Source of the DNA: JAEYFP01 sp964579795
GTDB lineage: Bacteria; Bacillota; Clostridia; Lachnospirales; Lachnospiraceae
Assembly: GCA_964579795.1 (NCBI GenBank)
Contig: CAZOHM010000042.1
Location: forward strand, 1-21,433
Length of the DNA: 21,433 bases
Reading direction: 5' to 3'
In this document: one piece after another, positions 6,909-14,522 of the stretch
Position numbering within the stretch: position 1 is the stretch's first letter
Layout of the letters: each line of letters opens with the position of its first letter
Program-made: the position numbers and the translations under genes
Notes under the pieces: model-generated
The model's input: only the letters and a program-made list of their open reading frames with translations
What the model was told of the DNA's origin: nothing
The model's database searches: none

Positions 6909-9211
6909 TTTTTTTCCTTCCATATATATGGAACATTTTTCTCAAGCAAAAGCTCCTGTTCCATCCCATTCCATTTGAATATGCACCGTGTATGCTCCAA
7001 AGACACGCATTGATACTCTGTAACGATACCTTTTCTCCACTTTACTGAAACGCTCAATCCTCCTCTTGCCCTGATTCCACTAAAGGAACCGCTCTCCCAT
7101 GCATTCGGAAGTGCCGGAAGCAGTCTGACATATCCATTCTGACTCTGTAACAGCATTTCTGCAATAGCTGTAGTCATTCCTGTGTTCCCGTCAAGCTCAT
7201 ACACCTTTTCAAAGGAATATGCACCTCTCGTAGGGGGATGAAAAATCATCTGATTACAGCCCTTTAATTTCTTTAAAACACGTTTTATATGCATATATGC
7301 CTGATTACCATGAAGCAGTCTGGCTTCATACAGCATCAGCATGGAGCTTGCCCATCCAGTATCCTCCCAGTTTTCAATTGGTGTGATTTTCTGCATGATT
7401 GTATTCTCTACCGCTTCACAAAGCTTTGGTGACTTTTCCGGTGTAATCTGTGCAAAAGGATACACGCCAAGCAAATGGCTTGTATGTCTATGCTGTCTAT
7501 CCGGAATCTCGAAATCCTGTGCATACTCTGCAATCGTTCCATCCATAGTTACTCGATAAGGCAGTAAAAGCTGCAATCGTTTAGTAACCTCTGCCATCAT
7601 CCTGCTGTGCTTACTATCATTTTTCTCAATTCTTTCTGATGCCTCCAAAAAGATTTGAAACAATTCTCGAATCATCAATATCTCATATGTACAACCGTTA
7701 CTAATCTGATACATCTTCTGATCAAAAACAAAGCTGTTTTCAGGTGATATAGATGGTCCGCTAGAATACATGCCATCCGCATTTTGAAATACATATGTAA
7801 GGAAGAACTCTACCGCACCTTCCAGTAAAGGATAAACTATCTCTTCCAGATAGTTTCTGTTTTCATGAAATCTGTAATGCTCATACAGCTGTGTCAGCAG
7901 CCAGACACCGCCTGTTGGACATGGTGCAATCGGGGAAGCCCAGTATGGAAATGCGTAGCCCCATGCATTTGAAACAATTTCTCCTACCCACCCATTCATT
8001 CCATAGCAGGTTTTAGCTGTAATTTCTCCCATCGGAGCAACTGCTTCTTTTAGCCAGTTCGCTACAGGTGTTATTGTTTCTGACAGATTAGCTACATCAG
8101 CCGGCCAGTAGTTCATTTGCGTATTGATATCCAAATGCATATCACATGTCCAGCCAATCCTGCATGCTACATTGTCATTCCAGATTCCCTGCAGATGCGC
8201 CGGCAGCACAGAGTCCTCTCTTGACGAACATAGCAGCAGATAACGTCCATACTGGTACATAAACGGAATATTATCTGTTCCTTCTTCACTATTTTCTGCA
8301 ACTTCTTCAATAGACAATGTACTTCTGTCCATAAACTCTTTGACATCAAGACAATGCTTCATCAGCATCTTTTCATAGATATCTGCCTTCAGCTTCCCTG
8401 GAAGTATAAAACACGGTGGTGTCAAAAGACCCATTTGCTTTGCAAAATCTGTTTGCATTGTCAAAAAGGCATAAATATATGTCGCATTCACAATTTGTAT
8501 TTTTGTTTCTGTACCCATTGACAGCAGCTGTTCATCCCCGTCCGTCAAAAACTGCAGTGTCCCTTCCAGTGCAGTCCCACACAATTCATCACAATGTAGT
8601 TGTTCATATGCATGCGTATGAAACCTCATATATATTCCGCTTTCCGGCTCAGCGAAGCATTCTGTATCACCATATTGAGAAAGCTCCATGGAAAAAGCAG
8701 CCTGCATTGGCAGATTTCCTGATATCTTAATAGCAAGCACATGATCCGGATTTGATACAAACACCTGCTCTTCAATTTCATTTTTTTCGATACCAGTCAT
8801 GGAAACGACTGACATACAGCTTTCTGTAATACCCTCTTGAATATTCAGGCTTCGCTGCTTTAGGCAAATGTTATCTTCTTCTGTTCCATAGTGTATCCAT
8901 AAACTTCCAACAGGCAAATTTGTTCCATAGTTTCCACGCTTTCCAACAAAATGCTCCGCTTCGTTATGTACACTTTCAAATGCGTTTCGTTCTGCAGCTT
9001 CACGCATTTTTACAAAGGAAACAGCAGCAGTTTCCTGAAAGTTTCCTTTCTCTCTTCTACCGCTGTAAAATGTATTTTCTGATAACGCAATTCGATTGCT
9101 CGGAACAGAACCATAAACCATTGCACCAATATGGCCATTTCCAATTGGGAATGCTTCTTCCCATTCCGCCGCCGGTTTAATCGTGTTCATCCCATACTGT
9201 GTTATTTTCAT
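6902..9211 (-). CDS. Glycoside hydrolase family 95 (alpha-L-fucosidase type), intracellular
   Basis: This 769-residue inverting exo-glycosidase belongs to a family best known for alpha-1,2-L-fucosidase and also containing alpha-L-galactosidases. The N-terminal beta domain starts WEEAFPIGNGHIGAMVYG. The catalytic (alpha/alpha)6 region holds DINTQMNYWPADVANLSE (from D361), PSISPENSF with the probable acid E491, RHTSHLLGVYPF, and LDGNTG with the probable base D674. Compared with B. bifidum AfcA as I recall it (Asn421, Asn423, Glu566, Asp766), the first Asn is replaced by Asp361 while Asn363 is kept. The start at 9211 overlaps the permease stop by one base and follows an AAGGA site. There is no signal peptide, so it acts on imported oligosaccharides. 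It is the last gene of the CUT1 operon. Confidence 0.9.
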   Translation of the reverse strand: MKITQYGMNTIKPAAEWEEAFPIGNGHIGAMVYGSVPSNRIALSENTFYSGRREKGNFQETAAVSFVKMREAAERNAFESVHNEAEHFVGKRGNYGTNLPVGSLWIHYGTEEDNICLKQRSLNIQEGITESCMSVVSMTGIEKNEIEEQVFVSNPDHVLAIKISGNLPMQAAFSMELSQYGDTECFAEPESGIYMRFHTHAYEQLHCDELCGTALEGTLQFLTDGDEQLLSMGTETKIQIVNATYIYAFLTMQTDFAKQMGLLTPPCFILPGKLKADIYEKMLMKHCLDVKEFMDRSTLSIEEVAENSEEGTDNIPFMYQYGRYLLLCSSREDSVLPAHLQGIWNDNVACRIGWTCDMHLDINTQMNYWPADVANLSETITPVANWLKEAVAPMGEITAKTCYGMNGWVGEIVSNAWGYAFPYWASPIAPCPTGGVWLLTQLYEHYRFHENRNYLEEIVYPLLEGAVEFFLTYVFQNADGMYSSGPSISPENSFVFDQKMYQISNGCTYEILMIRELFQIFLEASERIEKNDSKHSRMMAEVTKRLQLLLPYRVTMDGTIAEYAQDFEIPDRQHRHTSHLLGVYPFAQITPEKSPKLCEAVENTIMQKITPIENWEDTGWASSMLMLYEARLLHGNQAYMHIKRVLKKLKGCNQMIFHPPTRGAYSFEKVYELDGNTGMTTAIAEMLLQSQNGYVRLLPALPNAWESGSFSGIRARGGLSVSVKWRKGIVTEYQCVSLEHTRCIFKWNGMEQELLLEKNVPYIWKEKNQ
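6918..6940 (+). terminator. Possible terminator of the araC-type gene inside the GH95 3' end
   Basis: A perfect 16-bp palindrome, TTCCATATATATGGAA (6918-6933), is followed by CATTTTT on the plus strand, 10 nt after the regulator's stop codon. It lies within the last codons of the convergent GH95 gene (encoding VPYIWKEKNQ). The stem is AT-rich with little room for a loop, so strength is doubtful. On the minus strand no T run follows. Confidence 0.4.
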
Positions 9212-10038
9212 TATTCCTTCACTCCACCTGCTGTCATTCCACCTACGATATACTTTTGTCCAAGTAAATATACAAGCAATACAGGTACACAGGTCAATAC
9301 AATATCTGCAAAAATGTAATTCCAATAATTCTTGTTTTTTCCAAAAAACTGATATACAGCCATTGTCATTGGGAATAGCTTGCTTTTACTCGACAAATAT
9401 AATGGTGTCAAAAAATCACTCCATACGCTCATGAACTGTAGAATAAAACAGGTTACAAGTGTCGGCTTCAAAAGCGGAACAATAATTCTGAAAAACAGTG
9501 ACAGTGGGCCTGCCCCATCAATAACAGCTGCTTCATCCATTTCAACCGGAACAGAAAGTACAAAGTTTCGTATTGTGAATACACAGAACGGAATCATGGC
9601 GCTTGTGAAAACGAGGATGACACCGGTTCTCGTATCAGTTAAATGTAATGCTTGCAGAACTCTGACAAGTGTAACATAATTCACCGGGAAAAACAGACCG
9701 CAAAGAACAAAATAGTAGATGAAGTTATTTAACTTTGTTTTACGTCTACTCAAAACAAATGCTGCCATAGCGCACAAAATTACACCAATTGTAGTTGCGA
9801 TACCTGCGTATATAAGACTGTTTGTAAATCCCTGTAATAGCTTACCCTTTTCAATAACCTCGATATAATTGGAAAACAGCCATTCTTTCGGAAGAGAAAG
9901 ATTCATTCTTGCTGCTTCTGCCCTGGACTTAAAGGAGTTGATCAAAACCATGTAAAACGGTACAACAACAACCAATGCCAGAATCACACATAGAATCTGT
10001 TTGATAATTGTCTGAAGCAATTTGCTTTTCCTGCTCAT
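9211..10038 (-). CDS. Carbohydrate ABC transporter permease, MalG type (CUT1)
   Basis: This 275-residue inner-membrane subunit has about six hydrophobic segments. It carries the EAA motif that docks the ATPase, seen as DEAAVIDGAGPLSLFFRIIVPLLKP around residues 168-192. The length is standard for MalG-like proteins. Its ATG overlaps the stop of the MalF-type permease by one base (TAATG), and its stop overlaps the GH95 start in the same way. Importer and hydrolase are thus translationally coupled. No ATP-binding subunit is in this operon; CUT1 systems of Firmicutes commonly share a MsmK-type ATPase encoded elsewhere. Confidence 0.93.
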   Translation of the reverse strand: MSRKSKLLQTIIKQILCVILALVVVVPFYMVLINSFKSRAEAARMNLSLPKEWLFSNYIEVIEKGKLLQGFTNSLIYAGIATTIGVILCAMAAFVLSRRKTKLNNFIYYFVLCGLFFPVNYVTLVRVLQALHLTDTRTGVILVFTSAMIPFCVFTIRNFVLSVPVEMDEAAVIDGAGPLSLFFRIIVPLLKPTLVTCFILQFMSVWSDFLTPLYLSSKSKLFPMTMAVYQFFGKNKNYWNYIFADIVLTCVPVLLVYLLGQKYIVGGMTAGGVKE

Positions 10039-10919
10039 TATTGCTGTACCTCCTTCTTACTCATGACTTTTACGACAATCACACCGACAATTGCTGTAAT
10101 GAACAGAAGAATCGCATTCATTGCTGTTGACATTCCATACTGTCCATTCGAGTACAGCTGGAATGAATAGGTTGTCAATACTTCTGTTGCATGTCCCGGA
10201 CCACCGTTCGTAAGTACATAAATGATATCAAATACTTTTAATCCGTAAGTCAAGCCAAATACAAGATTAATCATTATTGCACCGCTCATCATTGGTAGTG
10301 TAACAAATATCAGTTTATGCCAAAAATTTGCTCCATCAATTTCTGCTGCTTCATAATAAGACTTCGGAATTGCATTTAATCCGGCAATAAAGATTGTCAT
10401 TACATAACCAATACCACGCCATGCATCCACACCAAAAATTGACTTCCATACTACACCAAGATCAGACAGCCATTTCTGCTTCAAAAATCCAAGATGAATC
10501 ACATCAAGAATACTATTCAGTAATCCGGTATTATAATTCAGTACTGACTTGAATACAAGACCAATGATTACAAACGGTAAAATAGATGGCAGATAAAAGA
10601 TTGTTCGATACAGTCCCTTTCCTTTTAAGCCTTCCTGTAAAAGTATCGCAAGAAATAATGCCGGAATAAGCTTAACTATATTGGAAATCACCGTAAACAT
10701 TAACGTATGTCCAATTCCAGACCCATAATCCTTATTCGATGTAAAAATATCTATGTAATTCTGTAAGCCTACGAAATGTAGTCCATTTACACTGCTTCTT
10801 GAACTCCAGTCAGTAAATGAATACAGAATACCCATGACACCCGGAAGTAAGAAAAATACGATATATAAAATTAACGGTACAACCAAAAACCACATCGGGT
10901 AAATCTTATTCTTTTTCAC
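10038..10919 (-). CDS. Sugar ABC transporter permease, MalF type (CUT1)
   Basis: This 293-residue integral membrane protein partners the MalG-type subunit. It has an N-terminal membrane segment (WFLVVPLILYIVFFLLPGVMG) followed by the usual FTDW and later segments. The EAA loop is YYEAAEIDGANFWHKLIFVTLP, near residues 187-208. The start codon is GTG at 10919, supported by AAGGAGG with 6 nt spacing. The gene is separated from the binding-protein gene by about 100 nt containing a strong hairpin, so it is probably expressed at a lower level than the binding protein. Confidence 0.93.
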   Translation of the reverse strand: MKKNKIYPMWFLVVPLILYIVFFLLPGVMGILYSFTDWSSRSSVNGLHFVGLQNYIDIFTSNKDYGSGIGHTLMFTVISNIVKLIPALFLAILLQEGLKGKGLYRTIFYLPSILPFVIIGLVFKSVLNYNTGLLNSILDVIHLGFLKQKWLSDLGVVWKSIFGVDAWRGIGYVMTIFIAGLNAIPKSYYEAAEIDGANFWHKLIFVTLPMMSGAIMINLVFGLTYGLKVFDIIYVLTNGGPGHATEVLTTYSFQLYSNGQYGMSTAMNAILLFITAIVGVIVVKVMSKKEVQQ

Positions 10920-10973
10920 AACCTGCCTCCTTATGCCTGCACTCTCCTAAAATACTCCATGAGAGTTATATTA

Positions 10974-11011
10974 CAAATGGTGCAGTGAGAAGCTCTCTCC
11001 TGCACCATTTG
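10974..11011 (-). promoter_or_regulatory. Strong intercistronic hairpin after the CUT1 binding-protein gene
   Basis: CAAATGGTGCAG (10974-10985) and CTGCACCATTTG (11000-11011) form a perfect 12-bp stem. The loop itself contains a GAGA/TCTC inner stem (10987-10990 with 10994-10997). It begins 11 nt after the binding-protein stop codon. No T tract follows on the minus strand (GTAATATAAC...), so it is not a typical terminator. A role as a 3'-end stabiliser or partial attenuator that keeps binding protein in excess over permeases is inferred. A second weaker inverted repeat (ACTCTC/GAGAGT, 10941-10966) follows. Confidence 0.75.
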
Positions 11012-11022
11012 CGAACTATATA

Positions 11023-12447
11023 TTATTTCCAATTTTCATCGCCTGCAACCTTAGCTGCTTCTGCTCTGTTTGTATCCATGTTCTTTAATACATCATTTGC
11101 TTCAATCTGATCCTGACAGAAGGAAACCATATCTGCACCAAAGTCCATCCAGTAATCATTTGTATATTTTGTACCAGTCTGAAGAACTGCTGTACCCATC
11201 TTAGACTTGTCAATACTATTCATGAATTCTTCTTCTTCAGGAAGCCAATGCTGCTCAACCTTATCATCATTCATATCAACGTTTGTATAAGCCGGTGAAT
11301 TATCAAGAATTTCCTGTAAGCTCTCTGTTGAACATACAAAGTTAAAGAATTCTTTTACAAGCTCCGGATGTGTTGAACCCTGATAACCGAACATAGTAGG
11401 ACCGGCTGGGTTTGTTGGGAATGTATCATTGTCACCAAGAGGAATCAGGAACAGACCAAATTCGTCTTCTGTACTTGTATCTTCCTGAATCTGTTTGATA
11501 AAGCTGGAGTTTGCCATTGCCATTGCACAGTTTCTGTCGCCAAATTCATTAGACATATTTGTAGAATCTGTACCAATCCAGTCTTCTCCAAAATAACCAA
11601 GGTCAGAAAGCTCTTTGTACTCATTCAATACTTCAATCATCTTTTCATTGTCAGCAAATGTTGCTGTATTGTTATTCAAAGCATCATAAAGTCCTGGAGT
11701 TGTCTCTTCATATACACCACCAACCTGGAAGAAAGCGAGCTGATGCTGCCATCCATCTGCACCCGGCATAAACCATGGTGTAATACCTTCAGCTGAAAGC
11801 TTTTCGCAAACAGTCTTTAAATCTGCGTATGTTGATGGGATTTCCAAGCCTAATTCGTCAAACATTGTCTTATTGTATACCATTACATATTCAGGAGAAT
11901 TGTGCCAGATCTGTAAGCCATACAGCTTATCATCAACCATACAGGATGCAAGTCTTGCTTCCGGCATCAGCTTCTGCCAATCAGCTCCCGAAAAGTCGAT
12001 ACAATATTTTTCAGGATCAACAATGATAGAATTGATTGCAAATGGATTGGACTGAATCCAGAAAACATCTGCACATGTACCTGTATCAAGTTTTGACTGA
12101 AGAATATCTGAGTACTGGTCAGCCGGGATTGTCTGTAAATCAACTGTTACGCCATATGTTTCTTCAAATCTTGCAAGTGTTGTATCATAGCGGTTATCCA
12201 TCCATCCTGCAGATACAAGAATGCTTAATTCCTCTCCTGCAAAATCCTGTGAAGCTGTTTCATCTGTTGCTGCTTCTGTTGCTTCTGTTGCTTCCTCAGC
12301 TGGCGCCTCTGTGTCTTCTGCTGGTGCTGCCTCTTCTTCTGCTGCTGCAGGTGCTGCTGTCTCTGCAGGTGCTGCACTTCCACAGCCTGTCATCATTGTT
12401 GCTACCATGCCAACGCACAGTAACGCTGCTAATAATTTCCTTTTCAT
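11023..12447 (-). CDS. Extracellular solute-binding lipoprotein, family 1 (CUT1 oligosaccharide binding)
   Basis: This 474-residue lipoprotein captures an oligosaccharide outside the cell. The signal peptide ends in lipobox MTGC (Cys22), followed by a highly acidic Ala/Pro/Glu/Thr-rich tether of about 45 residues. The folded domain starts near EELSILVSAGWMDNRYDTTLARFEE, the usual start of family-1 binding proteins, and includes WIQSNPFAINS and the aromatic-rich TPWFMPGADGWQHQLAFF region. GGAGGG about 7 nt before the ATG supports the start. It is the first gene of the operon with two permeases and GH95, divergent from the sensor kinase. An alpha-fucosylated or similar oligosaccharide as ligand is inferred from GH95. 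Confidence 0.92.
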   Translation of the reverse strand: MKRKLLAALLCVGMVATMMTGCGSAAPAETAAPAAAEEEAAPAEDTEAPAEEATEATEAATDETASQDFAGEELSILVSAGWMDNRYDTTLARFEETYGVTVDLQTIPADQYSDILQSKLDTGTCADVFWIQSNPFAINSIIVDPEKYCIDFSGADWQKLMPEARLASCMVDDKLYGLQIWHNSPEYVMVYNKTMFDELGLEIPSTYADLKTVCEKLSAEGITPWFMPGADGWQHQLAFFQVGGVYEETTPGLYDALNNNTATFADNEKMIEVLNEYKELSDLGYFGEDWIGTDSTNMSNEFGDRNCAMAMANSSFIKQIQEDTSTEDEFGLFLIPLGDNDTFPTNPAGPTMFGYQGSTHPELVKEFFNFVCSTESLQEILDNSPAYTNVDMNDDKVEQHWLPEEEEFMNSIDKSKMGTAVLQTGTKYTNDYWMDFGADMVSFCQDQIEANDVLKNMDTNRAEAAKVAGDENWK

Positions 12448-12476
12448 GTTTTCCCTCCTAAAATCAACAATTGTTA

Positions 12477-12494
12477 TGTAAGATTTATCTTACA
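12477..12494. promoter_or_regulatory. 18-nt palindrome in the leader of the CUT1 operon
   Basis: TGTAAGATTTATCTTACA has perfect 8-nt arms around TT. It lies 30 nt upstream of the binding-protein ATG. With the candidate extended -10 (TGC-TATTCT, minus strand, 12500-12505) it would occupy about +1 to +17 of the transcript. It could be a repressor operator or a 5' mRNA stem-loop. It lacks the central CG of most LacI-type or CcpA sites, so I assign no regulator. Confidence 0.5.
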
Positions 12495-12499
12495 AACAT

Positions 12500-12508
12500 A
12501 GAATAGCA
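12500..12508 (-). promoter_or_regulatory. Candidate extended -10 element for the CUT1/GH95 operon
   Basis: On the minus strand TGC-TATTCT forms an extended -10. The sequence 17 bp upstream (TAGTAA) is a poor -35, which fits a promoter needing an activator such as the neighbouring response regulator. There is no experimental support. Confidence 0.4.
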
Positions 12509-12549
12509 AACATGATTTTGTTTTACTATGGACTTTCTGTGTTCGTACT

Positions 12550-12578
12550 TTGTACTTTTTTCACATTTTCACTATACT
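12550..12578 (+). promoter_or_regulatory. Predicted distal promoter (P1) of the sensor kinase-response regulator pair
   Basis: TTGTAC (12550-12555) and TATACT (12573-12578) are separated by exactly 17 bp. The -35 is part of one of the three TTGTACTTTTTT copies in this window. TACTTT-type repeats at 12546, 12553 and 12575 overlap the promoter. Confidence 0.6.
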
Positions 12579-12590
12579 TTTCTCAGTAGT

Positions 12591-12619
12591 TTGTCTTTTC
12601 ATTAAACAAATGCTATAAT
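12591..12619 (+). promoter_or_regulatory. Predicted proximal promoter (P2) of the sensor kinase-response regulator pair
   Basis: TTGTCT (12591-12596) and a consensus TATAAT (12614-12619) are 17 bp apart, with extended -10 TGC. This is the best promoter in the window. The start would be near 12626, about 50 nt before the kinase ATG. Confidence 0.8.
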
Positions 12620-12677
12620 AAAAGTCATTCCAACATACAATTCATTAGAAGATTTTACATTGCTGCGGGGGATTACA

Positions 12678-14522
12678 ATGAAATTACATAAGATTCGCAC
12701 AAAAATTGAACAACGTTTCCCACTGAATCGACATACACTACAGCACCGTTTGTTTTTCGCATATATTTCCATGCCTGCATTTTTTCTGATTGCCTTTGCG
12801 ATTTTCTTCTATTACTATGTATCAGACATTCTGATTACAAATGAAAGGACTGCGCTTTCTACATTGAATACATCATTTGTCGAGCAGGTCGATGCTGCTA
12901 TTAATGATTTGGATACGACCTCCGCCAATATTAACTACAGTTCTCTGATGCGTGACAAACTGGATGCTTCCTTTAATCTGAATATTTCCGAAACAAATCT
13001 GCCTGAGCTCGCAGATTTATTTGTTACAATCAACGGTACAGATTTGAAGGCAGACCAGATCAATTTATATGATTTAAAAGGGAACGTTGTCAAAGTCGGC
13101 ATGGTTACAAATGCTGTAACAACAGATCTCGATTCGCTCCAGTGGATGGATGAAACTATTCAGCTTAACGGCGTAAAGCTGATTGGTGATCCATACTATA
13201 CAAGTGCCTACTCCTATTCCTCCACATCAGACTGGTTTCTATCTGTATACCGTACCTATTCCAATCAATACGGCAGAAAAATAGGTGCTATTGAAACACT
13301 CAAGCGATGTAAAAGCGTTTTCAAGTCCATTATCTCCTATCAAAAAAGGACAAAAATCCATCCTGATACATATGTGTTTAATGATAAGGGTGTTATGATT
13401 TACCCCTACTCCATTGATGATGATGACAAAGCACTCTATACGGGTTATTACACCGCTGCAAGTGAAATAATAGATGGACAAAACACTGTTAACAACCCAC
13501 TCACTGGAGAAAAGGAACAGCTTGCAGCACATACATCTGCCTATAGCGGCTGGACTTATATTACAGTGCAGGCTGAAACAATCATCTTAAAGCCTGTGAC
13601 CCGTATGATCTGGATTTTATGCGTCGTTGTTATCAGTCTTTTGATACTGTCCGTATTAATTTCCTATTATCTGTCGCGGAAAATGACAAATCCAATTAAG
13701 CATTTAAAACACATTATACAGCGTATGGAACTGGATACCTTTGGTGAAGATCAGACTACTGCCTATAATCCCGCCTATTCAGAACTGGTAGAGCTTTATC
13801 TTGCCTTTCAAAAAATGAGTCAGAAGCTGAAGGTTTCCATGAACGAGCTAATTGATACAAGACAGCAGGAGCTGAAATCCAGAACAATGGCATTACAGTC
13901 TCAGATGAATCCACATTTCTACTACAACACGCTTTCCTGTATTATTGTGCTAGCAGAAAATGAAAAGAGCGAAGAGGTTGTAACACTTTGCCGTTGCCTG
14001 TCGCAGATTATGCGCTATATCACTGACAGCTCTTCTTCTCAGGTTCAGCTTGGAAACGAAATTGAATATGTCAGAAAGTATCTGTACTGCATGCAGGTAC
14101 GCTATCAATCCAGTTTAAAATGCACGATTGATATCGACCCAAAGCTGTTCTCACTGACGGTGCCAAAGCTGATTATCCAGCCACTTGTAGAAAACGCCAT
14201 CAAATACGGAACTGACTGCATCCCTCCTTGGGACATTACAATTAAAGGCATTGACACTGACGACCTCTGGTCAATCACCGTTACTGATTCCGGGAATGGT
14301 TTTTCAGAAGAAATTATACAGATTATCCATGATAAAATAGAAGAAACAGATAAAAATTCAGGAATGCCAGAGCTTGCTATTAACGGTCTTGGACTTATCA
14401 ATGTATATATGCGTTGGAAAATATTCGCCAGAGAACGTTCTATTTTCTCTTTCGGAAACACTCCGGAGGGTCATGCTTTTGTTACAATTGGTGAATATAA
14501 GCACGGAAAGGAGTCATCATGA
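12678..14522 (+). CDS. Sensor histidine kinase, YesM/LytS-like (His_kinase PF06580 type)
   Basis: This 614-residue membrane kinase has one transmembrane segment near residues 30-52 and a second at about 310-330. They frame an extracellular sensing region of about 255 residues. HAMP follows, then the histidine block SQMNPHFYYNTL with the probable phosphorylated His413. The HATPase part holds IIQPLVENAIKYG (Asn506), DSGNGFS and GLGLINVYMRW. The start is the ATG at 12678 with GCGGGGG 6 nt upstream; an in-frame TTG at 12660 has no ribosome site. Its stop overlaps the response-regulator start by 4 nt (ATGA). It lies divergent to the CUT1/GH95 operon and very probably senses its substrate, possibly through the loaded binding protein (inference). 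Confidence 0.92.
   Translation: MKLHKIRTKIEQRFPLNRHTLQHRLFFAYISMPAFFLIAFAIFFYYYVSDILITNERTALSTLNTSFVEQVDAAINDLDTTSANINYSSLMRDKLDASFNLNISETNLPELADLFVTINGTDLKADQINLYDLKGNVVKVGMVTNAVTTDLDSLQWMDETIQLNGVKLIGDPYYTSAYSYSSTSDWFLSVYRTYSNQYGRKIGAIETLKRCKSVFKSIISYQKRTKIHPDTYVFNDKGVMIYPYSIDDDDKALYTGYYTAASEIIDGQNTVNNPLTGEKEQLAAHTSAYSGWTYITVQAETIILKPVTRMIWILCVVVISLLILSVLISYYLSRKMTNPIKHLKHIIQRMELDTFGEDQTTAYNPAYSELVELYLAFQKMSQKLKVSMNELIDTRQQELKSRTMALQSQMNPHFYYNTLSCIIVLAENEKSEEVVTLCRCLSQIMRYITDSSSSQVQLGNEIEYVRKYLYCMQVRYQSSLKCTIDIDPKLFSLTVPKLIIQPLVENAIKYGTDCIPPWDITIKGIDTDDLWSITVTDSGNGFSEEIIQIIHDKIEETDKNSGMPELAINGLGLINVYMRWKIFARERSIFSFGNTPEGHAFVTIGEYKHGKESS

Noticed and set aside
9212..9325. In-frame upstream extension of GH95 with a Cys-rich, signal-like N-terminus
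   Set aside because: It lies wholly inside the upstream permease coding sequence, has no supporting ribosome site, and the real ATG at 9211 is coupled to the permease stop. The enzyme is therefore taken as cytoplasmic.
10974..11011. Rho-independent terminator between binding protein and permease genes
   Set aside because: No T tract follows on the transcribed strand and the downstream genes belong to the same transporter, so it is called an intercistronic hairpin.
12036..12461. Long Leu-rich plus-strand open frame opposite the CUT1 binding protein
   Set aside because: It is the antisense shadow of the Ala/Glu/Pro-rich lipoprotein tether; the repeated Leu run mirrors GCT/GCA-type codons on the real strand.
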